Assembly: GCF_001269885.1 (NCBI RefSeq)
Contig: NZ_LHVH01000027.1
Span: forward strand, 119,092 to 183,091
Source of the DNA: Pseudomonas kilonensis
GTDB taxonomy: Bacteria > Pseudomonadota > Gammaproteobacteria > Pseudomonadales > Pseudomonadaceae
Length of the DNA stretch: 64,000 nucleotides
Direction: 5' to 3'
Shown here: one piece after another, positions 59,687 to 64,000 of the stretch
Position numbering within the stretch: position 1 is the stretch's first letter
Layout: each line of letters starts with the position of its first letter
Made by a program: the position numbers and the translations under genes
The notes under the pieces: model-generated
Seen by the model: only the letters and a program-made list of their open reading frames with translations
The model's database searches: none
What the model was told of the DNA's origin: nothing

Positions 59687-62074
59687 ATGGAAATCAATTC
59701 TGTAGATACGCTGTTGGACTGGCTCAAAGTGGAGCCTCGGACATTGGGCTGGGGTGCGGTGCTGGCCTATGGACGCAGTGAGACCAATAAGGTGTTGTTG
59801 CAGGAATACATCACCCGATTCGGCACTGAGCATTACATGCAACCGATCACCGAAGAAATTCGGGACAACACCACACCGACGCAAAAGGATTTTCTGCATA
59901 ACTACCAAATGGACGCGCCGCGACTGTCCTTCATCGGCGCTAACTTGCAGACGTCGGCAGCGAAATTAACAATGAAGGAGGTCGGTGGTACCCACCTGTC
60001 TTTCACCAAACAGGAAGGTGCCCAACAATGGTCGCTGACTCGAATTTCCGAGAAAAACGTACTGGATGGTCCAGGGTTGAAGTTTGATATCAATCTTATG
60101 GAGAGCACGGGGTCGGTTACCTCGGCGGGGCGGGTGGAGCTCGATATCTCGAAGGGTACGAATTATCGGTTGATTGACATGCCGTCCGAGCACTTGCAAA
60201 GGGTGGCGGGTGAGCGTTTCAAGACACGCTTCAGGGCGTTGCCGGAAGACCAGAAAATCTTTGTGCTGAACGAATTGAAGTTTGAGCCGGATCAATTTCT
60301 AAAGCCTTCGAAATTCGTTATTCGCACTCATAATAAACAGGGTGCCGGTGCCAGGTTGTTGGCCAATGAAGATGAGGGAGAGGGGGCGGTACTGGTTTTT
60401 GTCGCCATGGAAGGAGATGATAATGGGACGGCACCTATCGATAATGCGGACCTGAAGTATTTGTTGCCGGATGGCCATTCGGCTACAGCGTTGTTGGGTA
60501 ATGATATGCTGTTTAAAAAAATAATTAGGGAAGGGGTTAGGAGAGCACACAACCTAGAGAATCCGTTTTGGGTTGAGTTCGATGTTGTCAATGGCTTCGC
60601 TGAAGCTACTGGCTATGGAGGGAGGGGGGCTTACCAGAGAGTTTTTTATAGAGCACCTCCTACTGAGGAGCAGTATCTTGATGAATTTAAGTTGATATCT
60701 TTAATTACGAATTTCTCAGATAACTCGGGAGCGCCTACACCAGGAGTGGCGAATTTTGTGGTTCGAAACCTGGCTGGGGAGCTTGCATTGGCGTGGAGTG
60801 GTGATAAGGAACAGCCCTGCATTGCTTATTATCGGAATCCTTTATCCGCCAAGGTAGGTAATTTATGGACTGCATGGGATTTGTTATGGAGGTTTCAATT
60901 TGAGACAGAGCCGGGAACTGGGAGCATCCTCCTTAAGGTTAGCTCTAGAAATGAGGTTGTAAATGGAGGCATAGGAACATATCAGCATCCACCTCTAGTG
61001 CAAGAGTTTCCGAAAATAAAGCCGGAACTCGAAAAAGAGCTTCGGACGGTGTTGGGTCCAACGGTCGAACAAATCATTAGTCCTGTGACGGAAATTAACG
61101 TTTTTACCCTTAACAGCTTACTGTTCCGCAGCAGCGATTCAGTAAAATTCGACAGCGTTTATTTTCCTGGCGATCTGGCCGCATTCGGCCACGTCAGCCC
61201 CACACAAACGGCCTTCAGTATCACCGACCTGGAGCCGATCATCCCCCACACGGTGCCGTGGCAATTCAACACCGAACCGGCTCGCACCAATTTGACCTGG
61301 TCGGTGCGCAATATCCTCGGCGAGACCGTGCCCAAGGGAACCATCACTAATACGGGTCGGTATACCCCGCCCACCGCCGCCGAGATGCCACGCAGTTCCA
61401 TCCGAGTGGTGGTTACGGCCACCGACGGTACCCACACCAGCTCGGCGCTGGTCGGCATCACGGCCCGAAGTCTTGCCGTCAACCCGTTGATCATGATTGC
61501 CACAGCCGGCGACTCCCTGGCCCATGACGTGTCAGCCGGCGCCGTGGACGGCGGCGCCTTGACCTGGTCCATCCAGGATCCGACCTCAGGTGCCGTTGTG
61601 AGACCGGACCCGGCCGCCGACAAGGACCACAGCTATGTGCCTGGGCCGCCGATCGCCAAGTCACCGCCCACCGTCGATACGATCGTGGTGACCAACCCCC
61701 GGACGGGGTTGAGTGAAACGACGAGAGTGTTGGTACTGCATCGTGCGCCAACGATTGAAGTGGTGATCAATGATGCGGTGAGTTTGCCGGAGAACCAGCT
61801 CCAATTGTCGATCATGGGGGAGGACGGCCCCATCAATCCCGGCGATTGGGGCGAGGAATGGCAGGTATTGCTGGGCAGCGGCTCGGCGCAAATGAATGCC
61901 GCCAGCGGTGTGCTGACGTTGAACCCTGCCGGGCCGGACAAGTTTGTGGTCATTACTGTCCTGGTGCCCCCTGCAAGACCAGGAGGGGCTTCGGAGGACG
62001 GTTACATCGTCCTGCCGTTACCGTTATTCAGCGTGCCCGAAACGATCCGGATGTTCCGTGCCGATGGTCAGTAA
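59687..62074 (+). CDS. Large two-part protein with C-terminal Ig-like domains, paralogue 1
   Basis: The 795-residue protein starts at ATG 59687 after GAGAGAGG. The N-terminal ~470 residues are a unique domain opening MEINSVDTLLDWLKVEPRTL. The C-terminal part has two to three Ig-like repeats (NLTWSVRNILGETVPKGTI, ALTWSIQDPTSGAVV). Its first ~600 and a late ~250 bases are nearly identical to the next gene, while the centre is divergent and more AT-rich. No signal peptide or known catalytic motif is present; function unknown. Confidence 0.8.
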   Translation: MEINSVDTLLDWLKVEPRTLGWGAVLAYGRSETNKVLLQEYITRFGTEHYMQPITEEIRDNTTPTQKDFLHNYQMDAPRLSFIGANLQTSAAKLTMKEVGGTHLSFTKQEGAQQWSLTRISEKNVLDGPGLKFDINLMESTGSVTSAGRVELDISKGTNYRLIDMPSEHLQRVAGERFKTRFRALPEDQKIFVLNELKFEPDQFLKPSKFVIRTHNKQGAGARLLANEDEGEGAVLVFVAMEGDDNGTAPIDNADLKYLLPDGHSATALLGNDMLFKKIIREGVRRAHNLENPFWVEFDVVNGFAEATGYGGRGAYQRVFYRAPPTEEQYLDEFKLISLITNFSDNSGAPTPGVANFVVRNLAGELALAWSGDKEQPCIAYYRNPLSAKVGNLWTAWDLLWRFQFETEPGTGSILLKVSSRNEVVNGGIGTYQHPPLVQEFPKIKPELEKELRTVLGPTVEQIISPVTEINVFTLNSLLFRSSDSVKFDSVYFPGDLAAFGHVSPTQTAFSITDLEPIIPHTVPWQFNTEPARTNLTWSVRNILGETVPKGTITNTGRYTPPTAAEMPRSSIRVVVTATDGTHTSSALVGITARSLAVNPLIMIATAGDSLAHDVSAGAVDGGALTWSIQDPTSGAVVRPDPAADKDHSYVPGPPIAKSPPTVDTIVVTNPRTGLSETTRVLVLHRAPTIEVVINDAVSLPENQLQLSIMGEDGPINPGDWGEEWQVLLGSGSAQMNAASGVLTLNPAGPDKFVVITVLVPPARPGGASEDGYIVLPLPLFSVPETIRMFRADGQ

Positions 62075-62146
62075 GTTGCCCGGGCCCTAAACCGTGAGAG
62101 TCAGGATTTGGAGGGTGAGTTCATTCTCAACCAAAGGATTACTACC

Positions 62147-64000
62147 ATGGAAATCAATTCTGTAGATACGCTGTTGGACTGGCTCAGAGTGGGGCCTCGG
62201 ACATTGGGCTGGGGGGCGGTGCTGGCCTATGGACGCAGTGAGACCAATAAGGTGTTGTTGCAGGAGTACATCACCCGATTCGGCACTGAGCATTACATGC
62301 AACCGATCACTGAAGAAATTCGGGACAATACCACCCCGACACAAAAGGATTTTCTGCATAACTACCAAATGGACGCGCCGCGGCTGTCCTTCATTGGCTC
62401 CAACTTGCAGACGTCCGCAGCGAAATTAACGATGAAGGAGGTCGGTGGCACTCACCTGTCTTTTACCAAGCAGGAAGGTGCCCAACAATGGTCGCTTATT
62501 CGAATTTCCGAGAAAAACGTACTGGATGGTCCAGGGTTGAAGTTTGATATCAATCTTATGGAGAGCACGGGGTCGGTTACCTCGGCGGGGCGGGTGGAGC
62601 TCGATATCTCGGAGGGTCGTAACTATCGTTTGATTGACATGCCGTCCGAGCACTTGCAAAGGGTGGCGGGTGAACGTTTCCAGACACGCTTCAGGGCGTT
62701 GCCGCAAGCGCAGAAATTTTTTGTGCTGAACGAATTGCAGTTTGAGCCGAATCAATTTCTTAAACCTTCAAAGTTCGTTATTCGCACCCATAATAAACAG
62801 GGTGCCGGTGCCAGGCTGTTGGCCAATGAAGATGAGGGAGAGGGGGCGGTACTGGTTTTTGTCGCCATGGAGGGAGATGCTAATGGAACCACGCCCATCG
62901 ATAATGGAGATCTGAAATATCTGTTGCCGGAGGGATACTCAGCAACGGTGTTGTTGGGTGATGCCATGCTGTTTAATAAAATAATCGCTGAGGGGGCGAG
63001 GCGAACAAATACTATAGAGGATGCGTTTCGCGTGGAGTTTGAGGTTGTCAATGGTCTGACTGAAATGATTGGTTATGGAGGGAAGGGGGTATATGCTAAA
63101 AGATTTTATGAGGGAACACCTATTGATGGGCGTTATATTGAGTTCATTCAAGTAGTATCGTTGATTACCAATTTTTCTGACCAAGGGGGAGGGCCGCAGC
63201 CAGGTTTAGCGTCATTTCGTATTCGACGCATGCCGGGGGAGATTGTCCTGGATTGGCGTGGTAATAAAGAGCAATCATGCATCGTGTTCTACAGTCTGTA
63301 TCCAGGCACCGAGGATGGTAACTTGGGGTCGGCATGGGAGTGCGTGTGGAGATTTCAGTTCAAGATGGAACCGGTAACCGGAAGGGTCGTCTTGGAAGTT
63401 GTTCGTGAGAGCGACCAGATAAGCGTTGAGGTAAACATAGGGACATTACAAAATCAGCCACTTGTAGTGCGAAATTTTTCGCAGATAAAAGCAAACTTTG
63501 AACAAGAGGTTGCAGCACTATTGCGTCCGACTATTGAAACGTTTATTAGTCCGGTGACGGAAATTAATATTTTTACACTTAACAGCTTATTATTTCGTGG
63601 TGACAATTCGGTAAAAATCGACAGTGTGTATTACCCTGGCGACCTGGCAGCATTCGGCCACGTCGGCCCTACACAAACCGCCTTCAGTATCACAGATCTG
63701 GAACCGATCATTCCCCACACGGCACCGTGGCAATTCAATACCGAACCACCTCGCACCAATTTGACCTGGTCGGTGCGCAATATCCTCGGCGAGACCGTGC
63801 CCAAGGGAACCATCACTAATACGGGTCGGTATACCCCGCCCACCGCCGCCGAGATGCCACGCAGTTCCATCCGAGTGGTGGTTACGGCCACCGACGGTAC
63901 CCACACCAGCTCGGCGCTGGTCGGCATCACGGCCCGAAGTCTTGCCGTCAACCCGTTGATCATGATTGCCACAGCCGGCGACTCCCTGGCCCATGACGTG
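62147..64000 (+). CDS. Paralogue 2 of the preceding protein, 3' end outside the window
   Basis: The frame opens at ATG 62147 (after AAAGGATTACTACC) and runs without a stop to the right edge, 618 codons. Residues 1-~200 are almost the same as paralogue 1. Residues ~250-460 diverge strongly (for example VVSLITNFSDQGGGPQPGLA against LISLITNFSDNSGAPTPGVA). From 63751 to 64000 it matches 61282-61531 base for base by eye. It arose by tandem duplication with an offset of 2,460-2,469 bases. Confidence 0.85.
   Translation, partial: MEINSVDTLLDWLRVGPRTLGWGAVLAYGRSETNKVLLQEYITRFGTEHYMQPITEEIRDNTTPTQKDFLHNYQMDAPRLSFIGSNLQTSAAKLTMKEVGGTHLSFTKQEGAQQWSLIRISEKNVLDGPGLKFDINLMESTGSVTSAGRVELDISEGRNYRLIDMPSEHLQRVAGERFQTRFRALPQAQKFFVLNELQFEPNQFLKPSKFVIRTHNKQGAGARLLANEDEGEGAVLVFVAMEGDANGTTPIDNGDLKYLLPEGYSATVLLGDAMLFNKIIAEGARRTNTIEDAFRVEFEVVNGLTEMIGYGGKGVYAKRFYEGTPIDGRYIEFIQVVSLITNFSDQGGGPQPGLASFRIRRMPGEIVLDWRGNKEQSCIVFYSLYPGTEDGNLGSAWECVWRFQFKMEPVTGRVVLEVVRESDQISVEVNIGTLQNQPLVVRNFSQIKANFEQEVAALLRPTIETFISPVTEINIFTLNSLLFRGDNSVKIDSVYYPGDLAAFGHVGPTQTAFSITDLEPIIPHTAPWQFNTEPPRTNLTWSVRNILGETVPKGTITNTGRYTPPTAAEMPRSSIRVVVTATDGTHTSSALVGITARSLAVNPLIMIATAGDSLAHDV

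Overview
The window looks like a chromosomal segment of a Pseudomonas of the fluorescens group. The evidence is the GC-rich gene set, the many REP elements built on GTGGGAGCGAGCTTGCTCGCGAT-type ends, and a gene order (apeB, GntR regulator, ABC importer, HAD phosphatase, quinone oxidoreductase, prc, EAL/GGDEF gene, YkvA, FKBP, rdgC, bile-acid-type symporter, MFS/acyltransferase, sensor kinase) that I recall as the PA3247-PA3271 neighbourhood of P. aeruginosa. That synteny is from memory and was not searched. Both window edges cut through genes: a kinase-like gene on the left and an Ig-like repeat protein on the right.

Left part (1-17.2 kb): a kinase-like and a glycosyltransferase-like gene precede apeB. 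A GntR regulator is divergent from an importer operon: binding protein, phosphodiesterase-fold enzyme, two permeases, ATPase and a HAD phosphatase. The promoter of this operon shows a Pho-box-like sequence, a -10 box 10 bp further on, and a CTAG-centred operator that also occurs before the regulator gene. A DUF1326/DUF2182 pair, a quinone oxidoreductase, prc, and an EAL-CBS-GGDEF gene with a three-half-site Pho box (RapA-like) follow. Two phosphate-starvation signals thus lie about 10 kb apart.

Middle part (17.2-31.3 kb): an AT-rich island carries an orphan toxin/immunity-like pair, an immunity-like gene and a 1,596-residue Rhs effector with a variable C-terminus. Then come a three-gene HTH/unknown/Sel1 operon, YkvA, a lipoprotein FKBP, a di-haem cytochrome plus catalase-fold pair, a ~1 kb composite element (270-bp inverted repeats around a 133-bp-period REP array), and a duplicated tRNA-Val/tRNA-Asp unit.

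Right-middle (31.3-52 kb): rdgC, an SBF-family transporter, sugE behind a guanidine-II (mini-ykkC) riboswitch, an MFS-acyltransferase fusion, a TDT transporter, a cupin, an MFS/TetR pair with an operator-like inverted repeat, a 1,156-residue SSS-histidine kinase-receiver protein, an unusual 245-bp tandem repeat made from the 3' ends of both flanking genes, rmuC, two small conserved genes, a FadL-type porin, an exported glutathione peroxidase, and an MFS/MarR pair with GGGTATATACCC operators plus a coupled 39-codon membrane peptide.

Right end (52-64 kb): a second, different RHS protein (1,562 residues, proline-rich tail, no evident toxin or immunity gene) lies behind an exported 188-residue protein. 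Divergent from these are a protein of tandem Ig-like domains and two tandem ~800-residue paralogues whose ends are nearly identical but whose centres have diverged. This cluster is the least explained part of the window and the best candidate for an undescribed surface or contact-dependent system.
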